Positions 1-14,100 are shown, numbered from the stretch's first letter. The stretch: DNA of 64,000 nucleotides from Anoplolepis gracilipes (GCF_047496725.1 NC_132972.1:14585001-14649000); one strand, 5' to 3'. Made by a program: numbers and translations. The notes: a model not told the origin generated them from the letters alone.

Positions 1-3000
1 TTTTATTTTTGTTATTGCAATAGAATAATAACTTCTGTCATTTTTTGTTTTCACTTGGAAAACAGTTGGCGACGATTTTATCCTTGAAGAATCAGCTAAA
101 CAAAAATGATCCACTTGAAAATTGTTCTTGAAGAATGCAAGAAAGTTGGCTATCTTTCCCCCTTCTCTCCCGGATTTAGTTTAACATTCGTTGATAGTAT
201 GACAGAGACAAATTTACCGTACACATTAGTTATCATTGTAGTAACAAAAAGAAAAGTAGCAATGAACAGAAGGTGTGCAATCGGTAAGCAAAGAATAATT
301 TATTCTCGCGAAACACAGTTCAGAAGGTTAATCGAATACTCGTGTCGCGGACGGTTTAGCATCCTGGTGCTAACCACGACGTTTAGTTGCTCGAAAGTGC
401 CGTCCTTCTCTCGTCTCACAATACGTACGCAACTCGCGGGTATATAGGACCAAGTCAACGTGAATAACGATCGCGCCTCCGCCTACGAGATAAAGCGGAT
501 TGTTTGTCAAAGCCTTGCCGATTCGTCTTGCCGTGCCAACTTCAACAGACGTATATTGTCGCCTCGCCCACGTGCATATGAACGAGATTTCCTCTCTACA
601 CCATGTGTCTTCGCTTGCTTCCTCACAAGGATGCATTCATTTATTCTGTACCGCTGTATGTTGTATGTTGTACATACATACATACAGCTGTTTGAAATGC
701 GAGGAAAGTGCATTCTGCATAATGACAAATGTGTAATAATATGGTACGTGTAGAATTTATATATGATACACTTCGATTTTCTTTTTCAAGTACATGACAT
801 TTTTAAAGTCAGCTGCGAAAATTTCTAAAAATGATGGAAAAAACCTGAAAGGTGAACTTTATACAGTACACGTCATATTTTATATACGCATATAAACTAA
901 AAATTAATAAACTATTTTATCATTTTTCCTATATCCATCACGTCTCCTCTCGAAAAAATTATATTCATATACATATAAACTCGCAGTTGAACATCGTTAA
1001 GAATCGATATAGAAAAAAAATTGTTCTTTGCCACAATATGTTTATGATGATTGATATATTTTACATTTTCTTATATTAAAGTTTTTCAATCACACATAAA
1101 GAAATATGATTTATCGTCAGCTTGTTGTTGGTAGGTGTTATATAGATTTGTGTGCACTATTTCCAGTTGTGATAAAAAAACTAGGGCGTATCTACAATTT
1201 ATTAAGTTTTTACGAAAAATACCGCCGCCGGTATCAAAAGTCCTCGCATGTTCGTTGTAAAAGAGCCGAACGTAAATCTCTCAAGTAGGCTACTATGAAG
1301 TTTTTTACGTAATATGTGTGTATTACACGAGGAGTGCTATATCCACGTATTGCAAATTTAATGTGCCGTTCGTGCGAATGCAAAACATTACGACTCTGGC
1401 TGAAATATTAAAGGCTATTTACATATCTCTATATTAATTATCATTCAAGCAAACAATATCAAGCAGTTATTATAAACTGGCAAATAATATTTTATCTTCT
1501 TGATATGTTTAATATTCACGCCTAAATCAACGTTATTAAAAGTATATAACATTATTATCTTCTTTATATGCAATTATTTGCAAAAAAATATTTATTAGTT
1601 TTAAAGAGAGATATTTTTACGATAAATTGTACTCAAATACCGTTATAAATACCGAGAACAAGTATATAATATAAATATAAAATAAAAATAAACGTAAAAT
1701 AAAATTTAAACTCATAAAACACGAAATATAATTTATATATAAAATAATATTTTATAGACATGAGAGCAATCCTTTTTCTCCCTTCGATGACAGCGATTGT
1801 AATAAAAATTATAGATTGTAGATGTAATGAAATTAATAAACTATATAAAACTAACTAAACTGATTATTTATTTTCAATTAAATATCGTGCAATCTTCATG
1901 ATCTATCATTTCCAGAAATGATAGATTCCAAACTAAGATAGACATCATGACATCGAGACAGGAGCACCAATCCTTTCATTACTATAAACTTTTTACATAA
2001 AATACGAACTGAATACTAACCGCAAGGTGTATGATGGAATAAATTCCGTCGCAAAAGAATAGTGAAGACGTACGGTGTCACTTTCCTTATTATTATAAAC
2101 GTTGCTTTGAGTTACAGGAAATTATGCACTAGCCACAGATGCGAGCCGTCAGCTGAGCTGTCAGCCGCTAATGGCAGCATCATACATTCTAAGTGACGTA
2201 GAGCTGCGCTGTAATTATTATTAATAGTAGCTCGTATATTCTGCAAACAGAAGTAGAGATCACTTTAAAATGCGCACACCTAGAACTAATTTTGTGTCAC
2301 GCATATTGTTAGTGCAACTGAGTAATTGTACGAAGCAAAAGATTGGTATTTATGAACAGGTTCCCAGCAGAAATGCAAATCGTGATATGGTTGTTAAGTT
2401 TCATAAAGCTGCTATGAATCAGAACAGAAAATGCAAATTTTTTAATTAAAATATAAAACTAAACATATCAAGCTAATAATATCAATTTTGAGAGCTAATA
2501 ACTATACATTAAATTGATCCTTATACAATTAAATTTTTGCATTAAAAAATTGGCTATTAAAAAAATGTTTAAACTATCGTGTTTTTAATATATTAATTTA
2601 ATATAATTATTATAAATTGTATTATATCAATAACAAAACATTATTAATTATATTATATAAAACTATTATTATATTCTACTTTAACATAATATATTTCTTA
2701 TCGAAATTATATATTTTTATATTTATTATTATTATATTAACAACTAATATTAAAAAGAAAAGCGTGCTTAACGACTTAATTTTTTCGTGAGTAAGTGGAA
2801 AATACTGCACTGACTGTGATATTAAATTTGCATGTAATTTGTTTAAAAATTCCATCTTGGATTCGCGTATTGAGAAATATGTACTCTAACGAGCAGAAAA
2901 AGCAATCCATGCAATGTCGATATAAATCTCGTACTTTAAAAACTAGTATGGCTCTAATGTCGTAGAAAATTATACGTGTCTCTGAAATTACGACATTATT

Positions 3001-4249
3001 GAAGAATAAAATAAAATAAGTCAGCGATCTATTATCATCTTTTTCATTCTCATCGCGGTGAAGTAAAGTTTTTTCTACGCTGAATTGCGCGCAAAAAAAG
3101 CCTGCACATTGCACTCTCTCCTTTTTTCTACATGTAGGACATGTAGAAACAGATTTAAAAAAAAAGATGCGGTAAAAATATAACTTTCATGATAATTCTC
3201 TTTAATGAAAATTTTAAGAGAACCTCTGGATACAACAAAATTTTTAAATAAGAATTTTTTTATAGTAAAAGCAATTTAAATAATTATCTTCCTTATATAT
3301 TTCTATTAAAATGTATTTCTCGATGTATGTTCTATTAATATATATTTCTCGAGATAGATTTCTAGATTGCAAATGTTTTACGATAAGAATTATATACTTG
3401 TAATGTAATTTTCGTATTATATTTTCAAATATAAAATTCAGGAAGACTTGAGCACTTTCGTGACTCATTTCGAAATTCAGGTTGCACATTGCGCTTTTCC
3501 CCTCCCGAGAATCTACATCAGGCTGCACCGGGAGAAATTCAAGATTTACAGCACAACCTAATACGCTCACAACGAAAGGGTGATCGTAAATCATTCGGAG
3601 AAACGTAAAATTTATTAGAAAGGGTTAGAAAAAGGCAGCGATATCGCCATCATCATTACCGAATGCATACGTGACACGTGCGCGATATATTTCTCGTCGC
3701 CAAAATATTTAACCGTGAAACATCGGAAATAAAGATCTGACTGCATTAAAAATAATATCATAAAACATACTATGTATACTTTTCGTATAAAATATGCTAA
3801 TACGATTGCTGAAAGCAATGGCGGCGTTTCCAAGCTGTTATCATATTCAAAATGTATGAGAAAGTTTGATCCCAATAAGTAAGAGAATATGCAACGTACA
3901 TGATCAAGAAATTAATATATTTAATTAGTAATAAAAAATGTAGAATCAAACGATTTTATATCGTTTTTATTAGTAAAAGCTGTTTGTTAAATAGATAATC
4001 TAGTAGAAGAGATATATTTTTGTAAACGACAAAAGTATTATGAGAATATTAAGAAGAATAAACAATACATAAACAATACATATACATCTAATAAAAATCA
4101 CACGATGTGTACAAAATTACGTATATAAAATATAATTGATTACATAGAATATATTGTGTATATAAATATGTGTGTATGTGCAATCGCGCGATATTATCCC
4201 ATCGAAATAATTGCAGGAGAACTCTTTAATATGTACATAATAAAATGAT
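1..4249. other. AT-rich noncoding stretch
   Basis: No coding region could be supported on either strand. The open frames present are short, of ordinary AT-rich composition, and lack recognisable domains or convincing splice neighbours. A slightly GC-richer patch lies near 390-600 with a TATATAG at 441-447, but no clear initiator follows it. If the UPF0489 gene at 16920-18883 has a very long fourth intron, this stretch could be intronic; nothing in it proves that. Confidence 0.6.
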
Positions 4250-5300
4250 TAATAGGAAGAGAAAGAGAGAGGAGGAGTAACGACGTTACGCGTACGTGCG
4301 CAAATAAGCTGAACGCGATATTGCGAAAGCACAATTGCATATTTATCTCGCTCGCTGAATATCATCGGATCCGATCCACAAAAAAAAAGTATGATCATCG
4401 GGCCTCGGGGCCCGATCTTATCTTGCGCCACCGTAGCATCGGCTGCCTACGCACGAACGTCCCCGTGTGACGGACATCTGAATGTGCATGCGCGCAGCTG
4501 CGCTTCACGCGCGGGACACCCACCGGCAATTATGCACGCGTTTGTAACATGCGAGGGCGAAAAAAAAATCGCTCACTCGTTCGTTCGCGCGAAAGAGAGA
4601 GAAAGAGAGAGAGAGTGTGTGTGTGTATGTACGCGGAAACGCGACTCGAGTAGGCACGTGAATACGTAAGAGAAACGACTCGAGCGGAGTCTCCCGACTA
4701 TTTGTCAACGGCTGAGAGGTGGCTGCTGATTCTCGCGACTTCTCTCGTCACCGCGAACGCGAGAGTAAAAAGAGCCAGCGGAACGCCACTGCGAGAACTG
4801 CGTGCATCCGCACGCGTTCTCTTCCTCGTTCTTTTCCTCTCTCTCTCTCTCTCTATTTTTTTTTTTTTTTTTTTGACTCGTACATTCTTCTTGCACGTCA
4901 TGGATTACAGATACAAATTGTCGCGGTGAGATCAAAAACTTAGGTACTTTCGTCGATGCCGACTCAATTTCTGGTTGGTATGCGCGATCAGATAATGCAA
5001 TTTCATCGCTGCGGATACAGTGCACCGGGTATATTTGGAAACGGATATTGTGTATCGAAGCGTGGAGGCTTTCGCTTCAGAAAAGCGTAGGTTTTACGAT
5101 AACACCATGCGAGTGGCAAAGAATCCAAATTTCTCGGCGAAAAAAAGAAGGAGAAAAAGAGAGACTGAGAAAGCCATCAGCTCGTCGACCCCAACGTCGC
5201 GCAAAGTTCGTAAAGATATTAACCTTTTGCACTTCCGTGATGTTGACACCGCGCGACTATGTCCATGTAGCGCTAACGAGTGATTGTTCACTCAGATCAC
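4250..5300. other. GC-elevated island with simple repeats
   Basis: This stretch is clearly richer in GC and CpG than its surroundings. It carries short GA and GT runs at 4591-4626, a CT run at 4837-4855, and a poly-T tract at 4857-4874. Near 4399-4418 is an 8-bp inverted repeat (ATCGGGCC/GGCCCGAT, 4-nt loop). Several overlapping open frames occur on both strands, as expected in GC-rich DNA, and none resembles a known protein. It could be a promoter or untranslated exon of a gene whose coding part is outside the recognisable models. Confidence 0.4.
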
Positions 5301-6862
5301 AGATATATGATATTGCGGATTGTCTGGAGAAGGTATTTTACTCCGGGCGTAAATAACAGTTAGTTTCTTTAACCCCCTCAATAATAATGTCAGAGTGAGA
5401 AGTTTTCTCTTAGACTTGTTGGTCGGTTCGAGGAATTCAAAGATTGTTTATCACGCGGTTTGCCAGGTTCCATATATAGAGAGAAAATCCGCCACAACGG
5501 CGACTGCGCATTTTATCACGCCTCATTGATAAAATAATAATAGAAACAAAACCGGATATGAGCAAACGGTATATCTAATCTGAACCCGCGATCGCGAAAA
5601 CAGTGACGCGTGAACGCTGGTAATAAGCTTGATAATTCTTCGCGCTATGTGACACGACGGAGAAGGTGGCGACAAAAATAGGGTTGTTCGCTCCGTTTAT
5701 AAAACTCACGTGCCACCGAATGCCGCGCATTCTCAGTTTCTGCCTCTCGCGGTATGTGCGCGGTCTAGTGACAAGATATTTTTCTGCGGTTGAGGCTAAA
5801 ATAGTTGCAGTTCTCCGCGTATATGTATAGATAGATATGCTAACCCGCCTTGATATCAGCAGCCTTGCAAGGCTGCTGTGACAAAGAGATCACGCTTAAA
5901 ATAAGGCAATAAACCCGTTGCGACATGACGTATTTCTATCGTCGAATCAGCGAGAGAGATCGCTTGTAAACCGGCTCACGTTTCCTCATTTTTACACTTG
6001 TGTCTCGACGCAGAATTTTCACGCGACACCGCGCCTAATAATTCAGCGAGAGAAAAAACCGAAGATATATATACGGGATACATTGCTTGCGAAATTTACA
6101 CCGGCGCGATTAATGCATCATCTCGCTGCTAACTTGCTTTTGCTAAAGTATGCAAAAAATACGTACTAAAATATATTTTCTTTGAAACTAGAAGCTAACT
6201 TAATTAAAATAAATTAAAACGAATATGTGAGAGGTGTAAAGAAACTATTTGAGAGAATACTCGCATTGGTTTCAATAACGGTTATAAGAATTTTATTATA
6301 CGCATATGTATATTAAGACTGATGAAGACTCATGTTTGTCCACGATGTCTAAACACATAATATAATTATATTAGTTTCATGCATATTAAATTCTATATAA
6401 TATTCTATCTTATAAATGGCGAAAATATAATAATAAAATAATTCATTGGATATCATTGAGGTGGATGGATGACAAATCGCCCCAAACAAACTTGACTCCT
6501 ACATCTTTCTTTATATATATATATATATATATATGTTTTCGATTTTTATTAATATACATCAATTTTTCAGATCGATTAATTGCTCAACGGAGAAAATAAA
6601 TAAAACAATTTTCTATTATTAATATAATATATTGATATAATTGGAATATATATATATTTTAATATACATATATTCAATATATTTCATTTTATATTGACAT
6701 AATATATTCAATTTGATATGCATTTTGATGTCCCAAGTTTTCATTTATTATATGTATTAATAAACATTTTTCAAAATGATACATATATATTTGCGCATAT
6801 AGACGGTTTAACTCGCGATTAGTTTTCACAATCTAGATTCGTAATCTTCATAAGCACGTTTG
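5301..6862. other. Noncoding stretch with possible promoter
   Basis: No supported coding region. The 5600-6100 part is GC-elevated and contains the TATA-like candidate listed separately. From about 6170 the sequence returns to AT-rich DNA with a short TA run near 6511-6532. Confidence 0.45.
5698..5740 (+). promoter_or_regulatory. Candidate TATA/initiator core promoter
   Basis: A TATAAAA at 5698-5704 is followed by an arthropod-like initiator TCAGT at 5733-5737 inside a GC-elevated patch. The 37-base distance from the first T of the TATA box to the initiator A is longer than the usual 30 or so, which lowers confidence. No gene could be attached downstream. Confidence 0.22.
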
Positions 6863-7755
6863 CAATCAAATTTTTGTCATTATGATAAATTCTTTAGTGG
6901 TTAAATAAATCTACTTAATTATGACTCTTAAATATTAATTATTATATTCGTGTAAATAGTAATATTATATTATATTCGCATTATTGAATATTATTAATCA
7001 TTGATACATCTTGCAGATTAATCAAATATGTGACCAAAAAGACATTAAACAAGAGAATTCGCAATATGGTAAGCTTGTCAGAGTTGCACGATATGTTTTT
7101 TATAACGATAAATCCTGTACCTTATGATGCGGTCATGACATTATACGAACCATATGTACACAGGTTAATACTGCATACATTCGCAAGACAGATGCACGCA
7201 CTTTCCATCAATCATGATCACGATCCTCATCACCATCACCGTCATCATCATAATCCAGATCAAGCCTTTGGGTAACAAACCTATCTTCGTTCAAGAATCT
7301 AAAAACGCAGCGGGTGAACGTGTACGCGATACTAAGAATCTATTGCAATGCATATAAGGAATACGAGTTTTGCATAGCCTTTGGCAGAACACTATATTAC
7401 AGTTACAACATACTTATGACATAAGCTAATTCGTTTATTCATATAAGTTTATATCGCAGAACAAGAGAGTAAATCAAAATTAAAAAGATCTTATTGAATA
7501 TTATATTGAAATTAGTTTATTAATATTCGCGTTCGGTTATTCCGCTAAACTGTAATAGCAAAATTTTCCAATTATAAATTACGATAATTATTCAAATGTT
7601 TAATCAACGATTAATAATATCCAATAATGCGCATATAATATAATATTACTATTTATCATAAATATAATTATTAATTCATATTTAAGAGTGATTAAATTTT
7701 ATTAGATTTATTTAACCATTAAAGAATTTACCATGATAATGAAAAAAATTTGCTT
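6863..7755. repeat. Foldback element with about 145-bp arms
   Basis: The segment at about 6863-7005 is repeated in inverted orientation at about 7603-7755, with scattered mismatches and small indels. The roughly 600-base centre includes a histidine-rich open frame ending near 7275 (a run of HHHHRHHH-type residues), with no recognisable domain. The organisation fits a non-autonomous inverted-repeat transposon or an old inverted duplication. Target-site duplications were not resolved. Confidence 0.65.
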
Positions 7756-9438
7756 ATTTCTGTTCTTTTAACAAAAAAAAAAGTTTATTTTAGCGAAAAT
7801 TAAAATAGTTCGATAAAAATATTTTACTTTATAAATTATTTGTTGAATAAGTGAATATAATTAAGAAGACAATATTTTCATATATTTTTTATATGCGTGA
7901 GAATATTATTATATTAAAATATATCTTCACAGAAAAGACTGCGCGTATATTTTGATAAATTTATTATGCTTTCGCAAACATGTCGTTTTTTTTTCTTTAC
8001 CGACTCGTGTAATATTACAACCAATAGTAATCAAGGCGTCTTGTATGTTATTTTCTATATTAGAGATAATTACTCGGCATATGAGAACTTCGCATAACAC
8101 GTATGGTAATGGTTAACTGTTAGCATCTGTTTTAAATTTAAAAGAACTTCGTGTGATTCTTTAAGCAAGTACAATTGCGATGTGCGTTCTGTTCGTTTCG
8201 CATATCTTTGCGTATCGTGTATGCCTTCATTACAAGCATTACCTTCCTTAAACGAATAAAGTTCTCTATAGTCTTACATACCTGCTTGCAAAACATCAAT
8301 TCCCATTTATTGTTAGTGATCATAATATAAAAATAATTTTAGAAAAAAATAATTTTTTTATATTATATATCTATCTATATTTATGTTTCATATTATATTA
8401 ATTTTTTTATATTATATTTTTTATGTATTATATTATATCGCAATTGTGAGTAGAAAATTGTTTATCAATTTGATATATGTAACAAAAATCTGCGGTTAAA
8501 TTTTATAGAATATAAAATGAATAGGAAAAGAATATAATTGTAACCAAACAAATCGATAAAAAAATTAAAAGATAAAACAATACACACTAATCATTATTGA
8601 TTCATGAACAAAAATAGCTAAAGAATAATTTCATTTTACTATTGCATTAATAATAGTTCTAGGTGTAGTTAATAGTACAAAGCATGATTAAAAATGTTAC
8701 AAGATTTACGAGAAAATCTCCGGAGGCTGTATTCAGCGCTCTGAGAAATGTAGCATAATAATTAACTCAGATGACAAATAGAGGTACGAGTATACGTAGT
8801 AATGAACTGCATAACTTATCAATAGAGCGTAATGAGTACGTACTATCCTATATACATATATTACGAAATTATAATTTATAAGCTTTTTGATTTACTGTAA
8901 ATAAGCGCCTGCTCCTAATAATCTAAATTTTTATTGACCCTGCTCTAATTGTTCTACACTAATTGTTATTCTCTAATTACTTTATACACTACAGCAATTA
9001 TAGTTACTTTAATTTCACTCACAATCGATTTTCATGCATAAGGTAACTTGTTCATGAAATTGTTTAAACATATAACTAATTTTTCTAAATCATCTGTTTA
9101 GAGAGATTTGGATTTTTATGTTTATCTTTTAACTTTAATAGAAATACTATAATAAAATGTTTGTGATACTATTAAATTAGTTAACTTAAGAGAATTGATA
9201 ACATAAGAAAAAATTACAATAGAAAAAAACGAAATTCTTTGGAGAATACCGTATTGTATCTAAAATTATATATTAGTTGATATAGTAATGAAATCAATTA
9301 GTAATAAATGCAATAATTAATGCACGTTAATTATACTTTACATAACTGGCTCGCGAGCAGCCAAAGCAATAATTAGAGAAATGTTACCCTAGGGTATATT
9401 TAATGGCCTACTAACATAAGAGGAATAGCCTTAACGAA
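7756..9438. other. AT-rich noncoding stretch
   Basis: No gene, RNA gene or clear repeat could be supported here. The sequence is AT-rich with poly-A and poly-T runs. Confidence 0.55.
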
Positions 9439-9712
9439 TCAATTGGCAACGGAAAAGGACAAAGAGGTGGAGATGGCCGAAGAAGAAGAGAACAGAAAGA
9501 TCGAGATTGCGAACTCGATCTTCGCGGGGTCGATGCTATTTTCTAGGGTCGAATCGTGTGCCGGCCACGCTTGCGATTGGTCTATACGCGAGTGGCGGCT
9601 CCTTTTTGTTCTTTTAGCTGAGAACCGCCGATATGTGGAGCAACCTGGCGACGATCGTGATATGTCAGCCGGCACCCACGCTCTTACGACTTGTGCCACC
9701 CTTCGCCATTAA
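9439..9712. other. GC-elevated island, open on both strands
   Basis: A sharply bounded GC-richer island of about 270 bases holds long open frames on both strands (89 codons plus, 86 codons minus). One contains an acidic glutamate-rich run near its start. Neither translation resembles a known family, and low stop-codon density is expected in such composition. It may be a regulatory island, an untranslated exon or a decayed insertion. Confidence 0.35.
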
Positions 9713-10344
9713 ACGTTTTTGGCCCTGACCTGTCCTGTCGTCGCTTTGAGCCCTATCTAAACTTACATCTCATTATACCTTCTATTTTACCTCAAGATAT
9801 TCTTCAGTTTGAATGACAAGACATCACAAAGTTTTCACCTATTGAGTCTTAATAAAGTCATTTAGTGCTAGTAATGAGACAGTTTTCGGTATTCGATTTT
9901 CTGTTAAACATGTGTTTGTAATAAATATATGTAAAAATTTAATTATTCACAGTCACATACATATTTGAATTTAATAGAAATATAGATTATCACATTAAAT
10001 ATATGCAAAGTATCCAAAACATTGTACCGTTCCTTTTAAATATTACAAAATAAATTTAAAAAATGACATTTGCTTCAGAATATCAATAGCACGAATAATA
10101 TTTGAATTAGAAACAGTTAAAAATTTTTTAAAGATTTTGTGGTAATTTAAATACTTATTGTTAAAGTGTAAATACACGCAGATAAGAAACCTGATGTATA
10201 TAATCTAGTCGCAGTCTAATCTAGTCAGAAGTAAAATTGGCTAATGCTATGTGTTTAAATATGTAAAATGTAAGATTTAGAAAATATATGAAATTGAAAT
10301 TAGATAAAAAAAAGTACAGTTAAAATATCCTAAAAAATTTTTAT
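9713..10344. other. AT-rich noncoding stretch
   Basis: Nothing beyond AT-rich sequence was recognised here. It lies immediately left of an inverted-repeat block. Confidence 0.5.
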
Positions 10345-11120
10345 AAATAAAAAAAATAATAAAAAATTCTGTTTGTCTAATAGCGGTGGCCTTTTATTAT
10401 CGTTGATACCATTCTTACAACGTGACACTATTGTTATTCTAATTGCCCCTTCTCTTTCGCAGAAAAGAAGGCGTGATGGCTGACGATTGCATTCGCCATC
10501 CACTATGATTTCTCCCACTAAACAACCACACTCTGTCCTCCTACTCTGATGCCAGTTGGGCCACGTCTTCCTGAAAAGTATACCATCGCCGACCATTGGA
10601 TGCAACGGAAATCAAGGCTACCGATTGGACAGCCTCTAATGTTAGCTTAGGAATATTGCGACCTCGTGCAACGAATGCGACGCACGTGAAGGTACAGATT
10701 AATATAATCTTCATCAGCCGTAACGTTATCGAGCTTGAATCGGCAACGTCACCGCCTTCAAGTTGCTCTACGTGAAGGATTTATGTTAATTCTGCAGTAA
10801 CCTTCACTGAAATTGACTATTTTGCGTAACGCTTAAAGATTCTTACTAATCGAGACAGTCTATGATACAATCAATTCTTTTATCCACATTTTAAAAACAT
10901 ACACAACTTGCCTATCTTAAATTATGTCTTTCTTGCAGTAAGATGATAATAAATATCACAATATAATTAAAAATTATCATTTTAAATAACGTTAAGGAAT
11001 GTTTTAAAGAAGAAATTTCCGTGTCACGTTGCAAGAATGATATCAACGATAATATAGTAAAAAAATCAGCGCTATTAGACAAACAAAATCTTCTTTTATT
11101 ATTTTTTTTTGTTTATATAA
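10345..11120. repeat. Inverted-repeat-bounded block of about 770 bp
   Basis: An arm at about 10345-10428 is repeated in inverted orientation at about 11021-11120. Shared segments include GTGTCACGTTG, TATCAACGATAATA and CGCTATTAGACAAACA, with a small indel between them. The GC-richer interior carries a short signal-peptide-like frame on the minus strand, listed separately. It may be a foldback transposon, or an inverted duplication flanking a small gene. Confidence 0.6.
10541..10714 (-). CDS. Hypothetical 57-residue secreted-peptide-like frame
   Basis: An ATG at 10714 opens a 57-codon frame ending at TAG (10541-10543). It starts with a lysine followed by a hydrophobic stretch of about 14 residues (MKIILICTFTCVAFVA), which has the form of a signal peptide, then a polar tail. 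A different frame overlaps its 3' half and continues to 10330 with five closely spaced cysteines. That suggests either a frameshift, or a splice, between a signal peptide and a small cysteine-rich mature part. No family was recognised. It sits inside an inverted-repeat block, so it could be a remnant. Chance occurrence cannot be excluded at this length. Confidence 0.28.
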   Translation of the reverse strand: MKIILICTFTCVAFVARGRNIPKLTLEAVQSVALISVASNGRRWYTFQEDVAQLASE

Positions 11121-14100
11121 ATTAATAGAAACTAATATCATTCTGCAGCATTTTTTAATATTTTCTCTAACAAATGTATTTCTATATTCTTTTTTAATTT
11201 AAAATACAATGTACAATGTCCATTTATGTAAAAAATATTTAAAAAGTACTTCAAATATTTGAAATGTAAAATAAAGTAAGAAATTTTTAAACACATATTA
11301 AAAAAAAAAAATTTTAATTTAAATATATTCTTTTTAATGACATTTGTCATCAATATATGTCTTTTTTATAATTCTTTAATGCGATTTTACTGAAATGCAT
11401 ATAATTACGTAACAAGTAGAAACGCTTCGCCAATTTAGAATTGGTTGAACCAATTTCGGTTTTATTCTTAAGAACGTATTATTAATTAAGAATTAGCTTA
11501 AATTAACTTATTCAAAGATTAGTAAATATTTATTCTTAATTTATTTTTAAGTTTAAATCTCTAATATAAATAAAGAGAAAAAGAAACTCTTAAATAAGAT
11601 TGGCAGGTTGATATAATTAACCAAATAAATATTATGATGTTTGATAAACAGTGCTATATCAATAATTATTATACAAGTCTGTTCTTTTCTTTTAAATGAA
11701 TCAATTTTGACTTGACTTAAAATTATTTATTTAATTAAATCGCAACAATTTATATTTGTCAAATGTCTAGTAATAATAAAAATATTCAATCTTGGTCTCG
11801 CAGTATAAATATTGAGATTATAGGAAGGCTTCTATCACAAGTAAAGCAAAATAATCTATATAATTGAAATATGTCATGGAAAAACTTAACACGCAGCATA
11901 CAAGTACTCTTACTAATGTCTCAACAAGAGAAAGGATATTATTAGAAATTCTAATAAAAATATGCTCTGTTCGTGCATCATGAAGCAATACTATATCATT
12001 ACTATCGTACTCTAAAATAAAATATCCTGTTTGAAGAGTGTCGCTTTCATACGTCCAGTCGGAGTTATATGAAGTACGAGGAAGTATTATGACTCGATCC
12101 GACGGACACGGGGATCGATAGAAACGAGTAGGATTGATGAGGAGAAAGGTGAATGGTCGTTAAATCAATGTGGGGAAAGAAATGAATAAGAGACAACCGC
12201 GAAAAAGATCAGCAAATGGAATGTTGGTTAATTTATAGCCGAGTCTAGTCTATGCCCCGGAATTTGCACGTGCATTATATTTTCCTGCATGCCAAGACGC
12301 GTTTAATTATTAATATTTTAAAAACGTAAACAGGATTTAATATCCTTATTTTATGTAACATTACATTATAAATTATTGCAATATTTAAAAAATAATCAAT
12401 TAGTCACGAATCTGCGATTGATCTTCTATTTAACAATACAACGTAAAATATAAGTTTATAAAATTAACATTTATTAATAAAATATAAATCAAATGTCGCT
12501 AAACTGTATAATTTTAATTATTAAATAAGTGTTGTTTTTTAGATTTATATAAATATTTTATGTTAATACAATATATTTTGTTATACTATTTTATTATTAC
12601 TGAAAGAGAATATATATCATATTTTCGCGGAATAAATAATTTTATTATGCTATAAAATTATGATATTAAATAAATGTGTAAAGTGTATTAAAAAGATTAT
12701 AATACTAAATCAACAATATTAATATAAATTTGACGTTATAATATTAATATTTTAATTAATAATAAGCTTCAATTTTAATATGCAACAGGATATCTTAAAC
12801 AATAATCGTTATTTTGCGATTATTGATCAAGCATAGATAAAATAAGTAAATAATATCCACGCATTCTAATGGACTGTTTGACATACGAAAAAGAAAAAGC
12901 AAAATAGAAATATCATTGTTGCATTCCACTGAACAATTTTGTTTTCAAATCATAGACGAAGAAGAAGGCTTTTATAGAACCGGTATATAAATTGTATTTT
13001 AGCTATGATAGGTATTTACTAGGTACAAAGATATGTCACAATGTTCGTGTATTTCGTTGCACCATGTTGTTAAGATTGTTTTTTTTTTTTTAAACCGCGG
13101 AGAGAATTTACAGAATCCTCGATACTGAAGAAAAAGATTGAAATATATTTCATTGAAAAACAGAAAACTAAAAACAATTTATTTGATATGCTTTAAAATA
13201 ATAAAAAAAAATATATATATAAGGTATACTTAAAAAAATAATTACATGGCACTTTTCCGTTTATCCGTACATTCTAAAGAGACATTATATATTTTCGATC
13301 TTTGAGCAAAAATACAAAAAGAACTAAATAAAATAATACAAAGTACAGACCGGGTGTGATACTCACAATCCTGTAATATTTTATCCACAACCATATTATT
13401 TTACGTGAAGCTGGACGCCTTCCTTCTTTCTCGACAGTTTCGCATAAGTAGGCGATTCAAGTGCCGCTTCGTGCAAAGAACCACGAAACGTGAAACAGAG
13501 CACAAAAAGAGCAACCCACGAGGTGGACGAGAAAGAAGCCTTCCATAAGGAAGCCGAGTTTACGAGATGATTGTCCTACGGGCCCTATTCATTCGACATG
13601 GAATCTCCAGGCGGATCTCTATTGTAGATTATTGCGCCATTGTCCATTGTCGCGCAATCCGCCACAACTGGCTCTTAGATCTCTTTGACGTAAGTGAAAA
13701 AAACTCGGCAAGAACGGCGGCATCAGATTATAGTGTTTCTCAAAATAATTTGGATTATGAATAGTGCAAAACGCTATTTAATATTGCATCAAGCAATGAT
13801 GCAAATATGTGTATACACGTATAGAAAGTATGAAGAATTAATAACATGCTAAAATACGTATATAAATATAAGAAACAAATCTATCTAAAATCTTATTTAT
13901 TTGTTCACCGTCTTAAATATTATACACGTTCAGAAATAAACTCAAAACTTGATAATAAAAATTTATGATTTACCGCATTTTCTAGATAATCTGTACAACT
14001 TGCATTAATTTAATTTAGCATGTTACTATCCCGCGATTAAAAATGTACACTACTTCAATACTAAATAAAATTTACTTGAACAAAATTTAATGCCTGCTTC

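Noticed and set aside
3244..3594. Minus-strand 116-codon frame as a gene
   Set aside because: Only its first third looks non-AT-biased, no family is recognisable, and no splice partner or UPF0489 motif was found.
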